Part shown: positions 32,112-41,227 of the stretch, piece after piece
How the letters are laid out: each line of letters opens with the position of its first letter
Numbering within the stretch: the first letter of the stretch is position 1
From: DATKEJ01 sp963768715
GTDB lineage: Bacteria > Bacteroidota > Rhodothermia > Rhodothermales > DATKEJ01
Reading direction: 5' to 3'
Assembly: GCA_963768715.1 (NCBI GenBank)
Contig: CAVYJC010000007.1
Coordinates: 248,001-312,000 of the forward strand
Length of the DNA: 64,000 nucleotides
Notes under the pieces: model-generated
Database searches by the model: none
The model's input: only the letters and a program-made list of their open reading frames with translations
What the model was told of the DNA's origin: nothing
Translations under genes and position numbers: made by a program

Positions 32112-33740
32112 TCAGAAGATCTTGTGCTCGTACGCGTAGGCCGTGGCGGCGGCTCGTGAGGGAACGTCGAACTTCGTGAGGATACTGCTGACGTGCCGAT
32201 CGATGGTTCGCTCACTGAGAAACAGGTCAGACGCGATTTCTTTATTCGTCTTACCGGCAGCTACCAGATGAAGAACTTCGAGCTCACGTGGCGTGAGTCC
32301 GTCGTCGAAGGTCTTCCGGCCGCCCTCCGGCCGGCCTGTCCCTACGGCGCTCAATCGAGCGAGGTCCGGCTTAGCGCCGAGCTTCTCGTAAGCTGACCTG
32401 GCGGCATCAAATTCGAGGCCGGCACCCTCTTCGTCATCGAGCATCAGGCAGGCCCGACCGATCATCTCACGAATCCTGGCCACCTCGTATGGAGCCTTCC
32501 ACAGCTCAAACGCACGACGTAAGGAGAGCAGGGCCGCCCCGGCATCACCTTCGGCCAGCTCGACCGCACCCTTCGCTCGCAGTGAGATCGCTTGAAGCAC
32601 GTCGGTGTTGAAGCGATCTGCGATCTCTTCCAGCTCGCGGCTTGCCGTTCGAGCCTGTTGGAGGTCGCCGGCGGCCAGCCGAATTTCGACGCAAGCCGGC
32701 AGGAGCTTCGCACGTTCGAGTGGTTCGGTTGCTCCATGGAGCGCACGCTGAATCATGGAAAGCGCCGATCGCTCCTGGTTCTGAGCAAGTCTCAGCAGCG
32801 CCAACCCCGGCTGAGGCACAAAGCCGATCCTGCTTGCATGGCGATAGGCCTCGTCGGCATCTTCGAATTCTCCACGCAGCCTGTGCAGTTCAGCAAGCTG
32901 GTAGTAGGCTTCGGCCGGCGGCGGCGTATCCTCAGACCGAGAAGTACTCCGGCACGCCTCCTCGGCCTCCGACATCGCCTCGCGCCACTCACCTTGCAGC
33001 CGCATGATCTCGGCCCGGTTTACGTTGCAGGCGCCAGTAAACCGGATCAGATCGGGCTGCCCCTCGCACCAACGTGTCAGGTCGGCCGTCCATTCGTGCG
33101 CACGCCCGAAAGCGTACACCTCTCGACAGGCGGCGATCACGCTGCAATAGATGAGACCCGTGAAAATGGGTGACACATTGCCTTCCACGACTTCGAGCAT
33201 CGCCTCGTCGAGCAGAGCCAATCCCGCCTCGACTTGGCCTTGTGCGATCAGTGCCCGGCCCTGAAGATGGAGAGAAACAGAAATCAGATCGACGTCCCCA
33301 AAAGAATCGCCGATATCGCGGCTGCGGGATGCGGTCGCATAAGCGGCTTCCGGATCCCTTGCCTGCAGTTGCTGTTCGGCCAGAGGCAGATCTAAATAGC
33401 CGTGTTCGACGCAGCGGCGGCCCTCAATCAGCCTGCGCGCCCGCTTGATCCATCCTGTTGCCTTGCCCGTCTCGCCCCGGAGCAGGAGGTCGAGACCCAG
33501 CGTGAAAGCGGACCTTGCGGCGCGCTCCGGCCGGTCACCTTCAACGTACGAGCGATGGGCATGCTCGATGAATCGGTGGAACTCCCGGTCGCGTCCGATA
33601 AGATAGGCGGACGTTCCAAGGCGTTCGAGATCCACCGCATTCAGTGCGGTCGTCTCGTTGGCACGTGAGAGGAGGCTATAGGCGTCGCTCCAGTTACCAC
33701 GTTTGAAAGCGTTGCGGCCTTTGACGAGTTCAGACATCAT
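32112..33740 (-). CDS. TPR-containing LuxR-family transcriptional regulator
   Basis: The protein has 542 residues from the ATG at 33740 (MMSELVKGRNAFKRGNWSDA); an upstream start to 33809 is unlikely. Residues 1-470 are helical TPR-like repeats. The last 65 residues are a LuxR helix-turn-helix (DGLTPRELEVLHLVAAGKTN, KEIASDLFLSERTIDRHVSS, ILTKFDVPSRAAATAYAYEH). There is no receiver domain and no ATPase, so the TPR part presumably senses a ligand or protein. Relatives in actinobacteria and elsewhere sit beside hydrolases or oxidoreductases. The adjacent defective hydrolase is the natural candidate partner. Confidence 0.85.
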   Translation of the reverse strand: MMSELVKGRNAFKRGNWSDAYSLLSRANETTALNAVDLERLGTSAYLIGRDREFHRFIEHAHRSYVEGDRPERAARSAFTLGLDLLLRGETGKATGWIKRARRLIEGRRCVEHGYLDLPLAEQQLQARDPEAAYATASRSRDIGDSFGDVDLISVSLHLQGRALIAQGQVEAGLALLDEAMLEVVEGNVSPIFTGLIYCSVIAACREVYAFGRAHEWTADLTRWCEGQPDLIRFTGACNVNRAEIMRLQGEWREAMSEAEEACRSTSRSEDTPPPAEAYYQLAELHRLRGEFEDADEAYRHASRIGFVPQPGLALLRLAQNQERSALSMIQRALHGATEPLERAKLLPACVEIRLAAGDLQQARTASRELEEIADRFNTDVLQAISLRAKGAVELAEGDAGAALLSLRRAFELWKAPYEVARIREMIGRACLMLDDEEGAGLEFDAARSAYEKLGAKPDLARLSAVGTGRPEGGRKTFDDGLTPRELEVLHLVAAGKTNKEIASDLFLSERTIDRHVSSILTKFDVPSRAAATAYAYEHKIF

Positions 33741-33849
33741 GTCGACAATCTTCGTAGATCTCCGCCAAGCGAAGATACGAGCGATGTGTGGACATGCCTT
33801 GAGGCACACCTACGTCTTTGCACCTTTGCCTCGCATCCCATTTTAGGGC

Positions 33850-34005
33850 AAGCTCGGACTCAAGCAGATGACCGATCGGCCGGGCGGCCTCGCGGCCGCG
33901 TCCATGGTGCATGGTGCATGGTGCATGGTGCACCTAGCCTGCCCGGAGTAGTCGCGGCTGACGAAGGAGCCGGACGAAGCCGGGTCCGGTCATTGGCTCT
34001 GCAAA
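33850..34005. repeat. Dispersed repeat with CATGGTG tract and tRNA-Thr-like tail
   Basis: This is a second copy of the element at 30.9 kb, starting with the last bases of the TPR-gene 3' end (TCGGACTCAAGCAGATGACC). It carries four CATGGTG units (33905-33931). The tail reads CCGGTCATTGGCTCTG, which contains the last ten bases of the tRNA-Thr gene. The 330-base gap 33810-34138 holds no gene otherwise. Confidence 0.6.
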
Positions 34006-34138
34006 GCAGGTCGTTCCGCTGGACGTTTTGGTCGAGCGTTCGTACACTTCGATGCGTATGTCTTAACAATCCTTGATGTCAACGTTGCGCCTGGTTACTA
34101 ATTAGACCACTCCAACCCAAGTCTTCGGGAAGGCGCAC

Positions 34139-35173
34139 ATGTTGAGATTGACGAAGCATACCGGTCGGTGCGCGCGACGACCGATAGCGGGAGCGTCCAT
34201 ATTTGCTCTGGTTGTTCTCCTCCTCTCTCCGCGTCCTGCCGGCGCGCAGTACACGATCCCGAGTACGTCTCCGTTCATAGAGCCCGACAGTCGATTCGTT
34301 GCGTTGGGTTCGGCAGGAGTGGCACTAGTCGATGACGCGAATGCGACGTTTTGGAATCCGGCTGGACTGGCGTCGCTGGATGGGTTCGAGGTGGCTACGT
34401 CGCGGATTGCCATTCTTCCGGAGGCCGTCGACGGTGTCTTCACGTACCCCGTCTCGGTCGCAATGTCGCAGGGTCATCTCGGCACCTTTGCCGCCAACGT
34501 CAGGTACGTCCCTTGGGGGAAACCTGAGTGCAGGGAAGAATCGCCTGCGTGCATGAATGAACCGTACGACCTGTCTATTGGAGGATCGTACGGACGGGCT
34601 GTCGCAAAAGGCCTGGCCCTCGGCACAACGGTAAGCATCGTGCGTCTGGTTCGCTGGACCCAGGACCCGGAAGCCGACACAGGCACAACGTTCGGGGTGG
34701 ACGTCGGCGCACAATACAGGGCGGGAACCTTCCGCGTCTTCAATACGCCCGCTGTCGTCTCAGTTGGGTTCGCGCTCACCAATGTCGGGCCGCGAATCGA
34801 GCTGCAACGGTTTGACCACTCGCTTCCAACCTGTCTGCGACTCGGCGTCGCTCTCAAGATGCGGTTCGACAGTGTCCGGTCGCTTACGATCCTCAGTGAT
34901 GCGCAGGAACGCCTGTTCCATGACTATCCGAATTTGCCAGGACGTCAGGGTCCTATCGGGATTGGCGCCGAATACCAATTCAACAGGACCTTCGCATTCA
35001 GGGGCGGAGTAACGACCGCGCGCGACCTCTATGATGACAACGCTGAGTTCACGCTCGGACTAGGACTCAACCTCTTGACAGCCCGGCTCGACATCTCCTG
35101 GGTACCGGAGTTCTTTACGCAAGCGATCGTCTGGGAACGGGCGCTACGGGTATCCGCGGTCGTCGGCGTTTAG
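34139..35173 (+). CDS. PorV/PorQ-like outer-membrane beta-barrel protein
   Basis: The protein has 344 residues from ATG 34139, with GGAAGG upstream and a signal peptide ending RPAGAQ. The diagnostic start of the PorV/UPF0164 group is present: SRFVALGSAGVALVDDANAT followed by FWNPAGLASL. Alternating strands of a beta-barrel follow, ending in an aromatic/hydrophobic strand. In type IX secretion, PorV shuttles cargo at the outer membrane; PorQ-like and other members have unclear roles, so the exact subtype is open. It is consistent with the sorting domains on neighbouring secreted proteins. It stands as a single gene. Confidence 0.75.
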   Translation: MLRLTKHTGRCARRPIAGASIFALVVLLLSPRPAGAQYTIPSTSPFIEPDSRFVALGSAGVALVDDANATFWNPAGLASLDGFEVATSRIAILPEAVDGVFTYPVSVAMSQGHLGTFAANVRYVPWGKPECREESPACMNEPYDLSIGGSYGRAVAKGLALGTTVSIVRLVRWTQDPEADTGTTFGVDVGAQYRAGTFRVFNTPAVVSVGFALTNVGPRIELQRFDHSLPTCLRLGVALKMRFDSVRSLTILSDAQERLFHDYPNLPGRQGPIGIGAEYQFNRTFAFRGGVTTARDLYDDNAEFTLGLGLNLLTARLDISWVPEFFTQAIVWERALRVSAVVGV

Positions 35174-35341
35174 AAGTGTGGCCGTGACTCGCCTCCCGGT
35201 GCCGGTGTGAGCGCCTTGCCCTCTCCACGGTAGCCCTGTCTTGAATCCATTCACGCGATCGCGAAGAATGTGTAAGCCCCTCGACTTTTGAAGACCGTCG
35301 TGTTGGTCGGATCGGGGTTTCCTGCGGCGGACAGGCATCGA

Positions 35342-36604
35342 TCACCTGACCGTCAATAGTCGTGTCTCCATAACGCTGCCAACCTGGAGACGGTAGGGAT
35401 AGACGCCCGCTGGGAGACTTCCTCCACCGAATCGGACTGTGTGGAGGCCCGCTGAGAACGATTTGTCGGCGAGCGTCGCGATCCGCCGCCCGGTGACGTC
35501 AAATACTTCCAGCAGCACGGAGGCGGGGTGCGGCAAGGTGAACTCGATGGCTGTCTCCTGCGCGAACGGATTCGGATAGTTCTGGTGAAGCTCCACCCGA
35601 TGGGGTATCATCGCATCCGTTTGTTCATTCGCCGAAAGGACTGCCGTGGCGGACCTGTAGAGACCTCCTTCCAGGTGCGAAGCCGAAACCAGGTGGTCAT
35701 CGGAAGCAACGGCGAGAACGCCGATCGCGTCTCCCAGCCGCTCCCAGTCGTCGCCGTTTGTGCTGGAGCCGTACAGACCGCCGGACGCACTTACGAACAC
35801 GTCCCCATGATGGTTGACCGCGATGTCGGAGATGGCCGATGGAGGAATCGCCATAGGATCCCAACTCAGACCCGCATCGCTCGACCGGTACACCGTATCT
35901 GTTGAGCCGGCAAAGACAAGACCCTCGACAGCTGCAAGACTCCGGTACCGGGTGCTGTCAGGACCGGTGTGGATCCAGGTTCCGCCGGGCTCCAAGCGAT
36001 AAACTCCCTGACTGCCGGCTGCGAGAACCGTTCCGTCCTCCAACTCGAGAATCTCGCGGATTTGAGCCGGAAAGAAAGGATCCATTCCCAGGTCCTGCTC
36101 CTCCCAGGTCTGTCCGCCGTCTGTGGAGCGAATAAGACCGCCCCCTATGAACATGCCGGCGCCGCCAAGACCCAGATAGATTACCGTGTCGGCAGTGATG
36201 ACGGCCGAACGGAACTGGGACCACGATTCCGGTGAACCCGTCTCGACCCAGGTCGAGCCTCTGTCAGTCGACCGATAGACAGCCTCCAACGACGCCGCCA
36301 TGATGTCGCCATTCGGCCATGCGGCGAAGGACGCGACGCCGTCGCCCTCGTATGCAGTCTGTTCCCAGGTCTGACCGCCGTCCAGGGACCGGTAAATCGT
36401 GCCATCGGTTCCACAGTAGTCACCGCAGCCTCTCCAATCGATCTTGCCCACGAAGAGGTCGCCATTGGGGTGCGCAAAAAGGGCCGCGTTCTCGGAGCTG
36501 AATATGAGCTCCGTATCCCCGGTCTTCTCCCACGTCACCTTCTGCGCCTCCACCGGCGAGACGGCGAATAGGATAAGCAGGCATATGGAAATGCGAGCAT
36601 GCAT
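35342..36604 (-). CDS. Secreted BNR/sialidase-like propeller protein with sorting domain
   Basis: The protein has 420 residues from ATG 36604 (MHARISICLLILFAVSPVEAQ). Upstream in-frame codons read through a duplicated gene fragment and are excluded. At least five BNR/Asp-box motifs are seen (SLDGGQTWEQ, STDRGSTWVE, STDGGQTWEE, SSDAGLSWDP, STNGDDWER). The family resembles photosystem-II-assembly-factor-like or sialidase propellers, but no sialidase Arg triad was identified, so glycan cleavage is unproven. The C-terminal 85 residues are a type IX-like sorting domain (QNYPNPFAQETAIEF, DVTGRRIATLAD, AGLHTVRFGGGSLPAGVYPY). Confidence 0.8.
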   Translation of the reverse strand: MHARISICLLILFAVSPVEAQKVTWEKTGDTELIFSSENAALFAHPNGDLFVGKIDWRGCGDYCGTDGTIYRSLDGGQTWEQTAYEGDGVASFAAWPNGDIMAASLEAVYRSTDRGSTWVETGSPESWSQFRSAVITADTVIYLGLGGAGMFIGGGLIRSTDGGQTWEEQDLGMDPFFPAQIREILELEDGTVLAAGSQGVYRLEPGGTWIHTGPDSTRYRSLAAVEGLVFAGSTDTVYRSSDAGLSWDPMAIPPSAISDIAVNHHGDVFVSASGGLYGSSTNGDDWERLGDAIGVLAVASDDHLVSASHLEGGLYRSATAVLSANEQTDAMIPHRVELHQNYPNPFAQETAIEFTLPHPASVLLEVFDVTGRRIATLADKSFSAGLHTVRFGGGSLPAGVYPYRLQVGSVMETRLLTVR

Positions 36605-36756
36605 TTCGTCTAAGATACGTTGCGATACGCCGATGTTTCGGTCGGTCAGCAGGGTAGAATTCACACCCGCCCACCCTGGGCCGGTGGTACGACAAGAAGC
36701 ACGCGACACCGCCAGGAGCCCGAGGTGATCGAACGGACAGGTCCTCGCTCGAACAA

Positions 36757-36920
36757 CCGGCCGGAGACTTGGCCCGGCCGGAGAGGCGGGTTGCCCACTC
36801 TTTGAGCCATTCATCGAGGCGATGCAGGGGGCAGCGAGACCGCTCGGGAGAGAGGTGTTTGCACACTATGAGGAGTTGACGAAAGTCCTGGCTATGGGGA
36901 GCTCGGATTCGAGCAGATGA
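36757..36920 (+). pseudogene. Duplicated 3' end of the TPR lipoprotein gene
   Basis: The copy of 30758-30920 keeps the frame and stop codon: TGRRLGPAGEAGCPLFEPFI, then EVFAHYEELTKVLAM, SSDSSR, stop. It differs at about a dozen bases. No start or upstream part of the gene is present. DNA after the stop continues the parental repeat for about 15 bases and then switches to a segment (36950-37015) shared with 17925-17990. From 37030 to 37115 nothing is recognised. Confidence 0.75.
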
Positions 36921-37115
36921 CCGATCGGCGAAGCCGCGGCGTTCGAAAGCCTGCCCCGAGCGAGCGAATAGGGACATGCGTTTCAACACTCAGCTGCTTC
37001 GAGCGACGAGGGTTTCCGGGTTCGAGGTTCCACGTTCCGACGGGTACGGCTTACCCCCTCGTGGCTCGGAATGCCAGGAGGGGGTATGCGCTGCAGTCGG
37101 TTGGTACGACGCCCT

Positions 37116-37718
37116 CTACTTCAGTCGCTGCGTCGCGTCCACGTAGAGGCGGACCTTGCACGACCCGGAGCTTCCCAGATCCAGCTTGTGACTGTAGTCG
37201 AGCGTGCTTCCTCCGGTGTTGTCTTCCTCGGTCGCGGTCTTACCGTTCATTCGGCTGTCCATCACGGGGAAGTCCCATTCGATGGCGCTGAGAAGTATCC
37301 GGTAGTTCAGCCCATCATCCAGTGTCAGAGTAACCTTCTTGTCGATGGTGTACACGCCACCTGCATCCGTCTTCTCCTCGACGGCGCCATCGGACTTTCC
37401 GAATTTGCTCGTTTCCTTGACTACGTTCTCATTGGACCAGGTTCCGTCCGTGTGCTGCACCGAATACCCGACCTGGAACTGGAACTCTCCTTCGTTCTTG
37501 ATGCCAAGAAGATCGCTGTCACAGTCGCCAAGTACCGAGACCCGCTTGAAATCGAGCACGACGTTGTATGTCTTGGCGCCGGAGTCGCCCGGATCGCCGC
37601 CGTCATTGGAATCCACGGGATTGCTGCTGCAGGCCGCCATGGAGCAGGCTGCCAGGACGAGCGTGAAGAAGTAAGATCGTTTCGTCCGTCCGGGCGTGGT
37701 GGTGATGGTTGCTTTCAT
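37116..37718 (-). CDS. Small lipoprotein of unknown function
   Basis: The protein has 200 residues from ATG 37718, preceded by CGAGGA at good distance; the longer frame to 38045 runs antisense to the sigma factor and is rejected. The lipobox is AACSMAACSSN, followed by a Gly/Asp-rich linker (DSNDGGDPGDSG). The rest is a beta-rich domain of about 155 residues (TYNVVLDFKRVSVLGDCDSD, GEFQFQVGYSVQH) with two or three Cys. I do not recognise a family. It is transcribed away from the adjacent sigma factor gene with only 133 bases between the two starts, so co-regulation is possible. Confidence 0.7.
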   Translation of the reverse strand: MKATITTTPGRTKRSYFFTLVLAACSMAACSSNPVDSNDGGDPGDSGAKTYNVVLDFKRVSVLGDCDSDLLGIKNEGEFQFQVGYSVQHTDGTWSNENVVKETSKFGKSDGAVEEKTDAGGVYTIDKKVTLTLDDGLNYRILLSAIEWDFPVMDSRMNGKTATEEDNTGGSTLDYSHKLDLGSSGSCKVRLYVDATQRLK

Positions 37719-37851
37719 TGGAGTGTCCTCGTTAGGTTGCTCTTGTTGGGTGGAAACGTTGTCGCTCTCAATCAGGAAGGCGTATCGGCCCGGCAAAAGT
37801 GATAACGAGGGATTCGTCTTTCGTTCATCGTAGCGGTCAATCGGAGCATTC

Positions 37852-38427
37852 GTGTCACATACGTCGGAGATTACACGCCTGCTTGCCGAACTGAGCGGCG
37901 GAAATCGCCAGGTCGTCGATTCCGTCATGCCGCTCGTGTATGAGGAGCTGAAGCAGATTGCGAATCGGCAGATGCGCGGAGAACGGGGCGGCCACACGCT
38001 GAACACCACGGCGCTGGTCCACGAGGCATACCTCAATCTGATCAAGAACGAAGAGCTCGATTGGCAAAACCGCGCTCACTTCTTCTCGATGGCGGCCATC
38101 GCGATGCGGCGCATTCTGATCGACTATGCGCGGCGGCGCGTCGCTGAGAAACGAGGCGGCGGTTTGGTGGTGGCCACGTTTGACGAGGACGTCGTCGTCC
38201 GCGAAGCGCGCGCCGAGGAATTGATTGATCTCGACGAAGCGCTCGAGCGTCTGGCATCCTTTGATCAACGCCAGGCAGAGGTGGTCACGTATAAGTTTTT
38301 CGGGGGACTCAAACACGAGGAGATCGCCGAAGTACTTGGCGTATCGGTCCCCACCGTCCACCGCGACTGGCGCCTGGCTCGTCTCTGGTTGAGCCGCGAA
38401 ATGAAGCAGGATCTCGAGTCAGATTAG
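37852..38427 (+). CDS. ECF-type RNA polymerase sigma factor
   Basis: The protein has 191 residues with a GTG start at 37852. Region 2 is near 20-105 (YEELKQIANRQMRGERGGHT, LVHEAYLNLI, RAHFFSMAAIAMRRILIDYA) and region 4 near 125-185 (DQRQAEVVTYKFFGGLKHEE, IAEVLGVSVPTVHRDWRLAR). This matches the sigma-70 subgroup whose genes regularly precede Ser/Thr kinases of the next type. No anti-sigma factor is encoded, so control is probably by phosphorylation through the kinase gene, which follows 25 bases later. The target promoters are unknown. Confidence 0.9.
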   Translation: MSHTSEITRLLAELSGGNRQVVDSVMPLVYEELKQIANRQMRGERGGHTLNTTALVHEAYLNLIKNEELDWQNRAHFFSMAAIAMRRILIDYARRRVAEKRGGGLVVATFDEDVVVREARAEELIDLDEALERLASFDQRQAEVVTYKFFGGLKHEEIAEVLGVSVPTVHRDWRLARLWLSREMKQDLESD

Positions 38428-38452
38428 CAGTTTGCCATCCCAATTGCGCCTC

Positions 38453-41074
38453 ATGGATAAAGACACACCTATGGACCGCGACCGCTGGGATCGACTCAAG
38501 CTCATTTTCGATGAGGCCTACGACAAGTCCGCCGGAGAGCGAACTGAATACATCCGACAGGCCTGTGGCGACGACGTCGAATTGCTCGCTGACATCCAGT
38601 CACTTCTTGCTGAGGAAGATTCCGTTCATTCGATGCTGGACGGAGTAGCCCTCGACGCCTCAGAGGCGCTGACCTCGTTGTCAAGAGAGGGCACTCAGAT
38701 TGGGCCGTACATCCTCGTCAGGAAATTGGGGATCGGCGGCATGGGTGAGGTATACCTCGCCGAACGCTCCGACGGCCAGTTCGAGCATCAGGTGGCGCTC
38801 AAACTCATACGCGGCGGGATCCATTCTGAACACATCCTCGCGCGATTCCGCAGCGAGCGCCAAATCCTCGCACGGCTCGAGCATCCCAACATCGCCCGGC
38901 TGCTTGACGGCGGACTGACCGATGAGGGCCAGCCATATTTCGTCCTCGAGTATGTCGATGGGAAACCTATCGACGAGTTCGCCAACAGTCACGAGCTCCG
39001 TATCGACGACAGACTCGCGCTTTTTGACCAGGTTTGCCGGGCCGTTACGTACGCCCACGCAAACCTCGTCGTGCACCGGGACCTGAAGCCCTCCAACATC
39101 CTGGTCACAGAGGACGGCCGGGTGAAGCTGGTGGATTTCGGAATCGCCAAAGTGTTGAGCGAGGAGGACGACGGTCTTTCGATCACACGTACGGGAGCGG
39201 TCGTCATGACGCCCGCGTATGCGAGTCCGGAGCAGGCCCGCGGCGAGCCCATCGGTACGTCGTCAGATATCTACTCGCTGGGCGTTGTTCTGTACGAGCT
39301 GCTTACGGGCCTTCGGCCGTACGAAGTCGACAGCAGCAATCCCGTGAGCGCAGCACGGGTGATTTGCGAGGCGACGCCCGAGCGTCCGTCTTCAGCCGTA
39401 ACGCATGCGACGGGCAGTGCTACGACCACGCACGGATCGGATACGGGTCGCCTTCGACGGCTGCTTTCGGGTGATCTAGACGTTATTTGCCTTAAGGCCC
39501 TTCGCAAGGAACCGGCGCGGCGGTACATGACGTCCGACGAGCTCGGCGAAGACCTGCGTCGCTTCCTGTCGGGTCGGCCCATCGAAGCGCGATCGGAGTC
39601 CGTCTCCTATCGCATGGGCAAGTTCGTCAAACGCCATCGCTGGGGAGCCGCGTTGTCGTCATTCGCCTTGATTCTCATCACGTCGCTGACCGTCTTCTAC
39701 ACAACACGGCTCGCTGAGGAGCGTGACCGGGCACAGGTCGAGGCGGAGAAAGCCCGGCAGGTGGCCGACTTCCTCAAGCAGGTATTTTCCGTATCCAACC
39801 CGAGCCAGAATCCCGGTGAGACCCTGACGGCGCGTGAAGTGCTCGATCAGGGAGCTGCTCGCCTCGAGGAGGACCTTGCCGACCAGCCGGAGGTTCTCGC
39901 CGACATGCTCGAGGTCCTGGCCGACGTGTACGCCGGGCTCGGCATGTACAACGAGGACGTCAGTTTCAGCAGCAAGGCACTCGCCATCAGGCAGAAACTG
40001 TTCCAGCCGCCCAGCAGAGAGATCGCCATGAGTCTGAAAAGTGTCGGCAACGCGTACCGGAACGCGGGCAACCTCGCCAAAGCTGATTCGCTTAACATGC
40101 TCTCGGTCGCGATGTGGGACCAATTGCCGCCCGGTGTAGATCTCGCAATCGCACTGAACGATGCCGGTTTAACCGCTGCCTATGCCGGCGATCCACTGCG
40201 TGCCGACTCTCTTCTCACGCGATCGATCGAGCTTCGAAAGAAACTGACCGGAGCCGACAATTTGGAGCTCGGGGCGGCGTACAACAATCTATCGCTGGTC
40301 AAGAAGAGCGAGGGCAAGTACGCGGAGGCAGACACGCTTCTTGGAGAAGTCATACGATTGCTCCGCTTGTCAGACAATGATGAGCGTCCCCACCTTTCCA
40401 TCGCACTCAAGAACAGGGCGGACCTGCAACGAACGCTGGGAAACTTCCAACGCGCTGAGTCCCTTTACGACGAGTCGATCGCGATGCGTAGGGCGTTGTA
40501 CGACCCTGGTCACCCGGCAATCGGTGTCGCGCTGAAGAGCTATGGAAGGCTTCTTATCGAAATGAAGGAGTTTGATAAGGCCCGAACCGCAATTACGGAA
40601 GCCTACCGAATTCTTGACGGCGCACTCGGACCCGAACATCCGAATACCATCAGCGCCTTGAGCAGACTGTCGGATCTCTATCTTGAACTGGGCGACTTCG
40701 CCGTCGCCGACTCGCTTCGTCAGATTACGCTCGCCAAGAATCGGGAGCAGGTTGGTCCTGTCCATCCCAGAATCGCAGAAGATCTTACGTCAATGGCCAA
40801 CTCCTATCTGAAGCAAGGTCGCTACGAAGAAGCACTCGGCGTCGAGAAGGAAGCGAAGGACATGCTCGTCAAGATTCATGGCGCTGTTCACCCGGACGTC
40901 GCGAAGATTCTCTATCTCCAGGGGGAGACCATGTTGGGTCTCGGTAGAAAACAGGAAGCGAAACAGCTGCTGGAAGAGGCACTGGCCATGCAGGTACGCG
41001 TTCTTGGCGAGGATCACCCAGACGTTGCGGAGACCCGAGCACTACTGGAAAGGCTCTCAAGTCACTCCGAATGA
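38453..41074 (+). CDS. Transmembrane Ser/Thr protein kinase with TPR sensor domain
   Basis: The protein has 873 residues from the ATG at 38453; ATG 38471 is also plausible. The kinase domain, near 85-370, is complete: Gly loop GIGGMGEVYLA, VALKLI lysine, catalytic loop VVHRDLKPSNI, DFG in LVDFGIAK and SPEQ in the activation segment. One membrane helix follows (FALILITSLTVFYTT, near 410). The C-terminal 440 residues are exported TPR repeats (YNNLSLVKKSEGKYAEADTL, MANSYLKQGRYEEALGVEKE). It is likely to sense a periplasmic signal and phosphorylate a cytoplasmic target, most likely the sigma factor just upstream. Confidence 0.9.
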   Translation: MDKDTPMDRDRWDRLKLIFDEAYDKSAGERTEYIRQACGDDVELLADIQSLLAEEDSVHSMLDGVALDASEALTSLSREGTQIGPYILVRKLGIGGMGEVYLAERSDGQFEHQVALKLIRGGIHSEHILARFRSERQILARLEHPNIARLLDGGLTDEGQPYFVLEYVDGKPIDEFANSHELRIDDRLALFDQVCRAVTYAHANLVVHRDLKPSNILVTEDGRVKLVDFGIAKVLSEEDDGLSITRTGAVVMTPAYASPEQARGEPIGTSSDIYSLGVVLYELLTGLRPYEVDSSNPVSAARVICEATPERPSSAVTHATGSATTTHGSDTGRLRRLLSGDLDVICLKALRKEPARRYMTSDELGEDLRRFLSGRPIEARSESVSYRMGKFVKRHRWGAALSSFALILITSLTVFYTTRLAEERDRAQVEAEKARQVADFLKQVFSVSNPSQNPGETLTAREVLDQGAARLEEDLADQPEVLADMLEVLADVYAGLGMYNEDVSFSSKALAIRQKLFQPPSREIAMSLKSVGNAYRNAGNLAKADSLNMLSVAMWDQLPPGVDLAIALNDAGLTAAYAGDPLRADSLLTRSIELRKKLTGADNLELGAAYNNLSLVKKSEGKYAEADTLLGEVIRLLRLSDNDERPHLSIALKNRADLQRTLGNFQRAESLYDESIAMRRALYDPGHPAIGVALKSYGRLLIEMKEFDKARTAITEAYRILDGALGPEHPNTISALSRLSDLYLELGDFAVADSLRQITLAKNREQVGPVHPRIAEDLTSMANSYLKQGRYEEALGVEKEAKDMLVKIHGAVHPDVAKILYLQGETMLGLGRKQEAKQLLEEALAMQVRVLGEDHPDVAETRALLERLSSHSE

Positions 41075-41227
41075 CCTTTAGCGAGAAGGGAGACCTACCC
41101 GGGAAGCCGGGCGACCAGGATTTAGTGAGTCCGGCGCGAACGCGAACGCTTCTTCCACTGGGCGAAGACAGCCTTCGGCGCGGGGTCGAATACATTCATC
41201 CATCGAAAGAGAGCGAAATAGGAGTCC

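Noticed and set aside
36604..36814. N-terminal extension of the BNR-propeller protein
   Set aside because: It would translate the antisense of the duplicated TPR gene end. The signal peptide begins at 36604.
37718..38045. N-terminal extension of the 37.1 kb lipoprotein
   Set aside because: The extension runs antisense through the sigma factor start. The ATG at 37718 has a ribosome-binding site and opens a lipoprotein signal.
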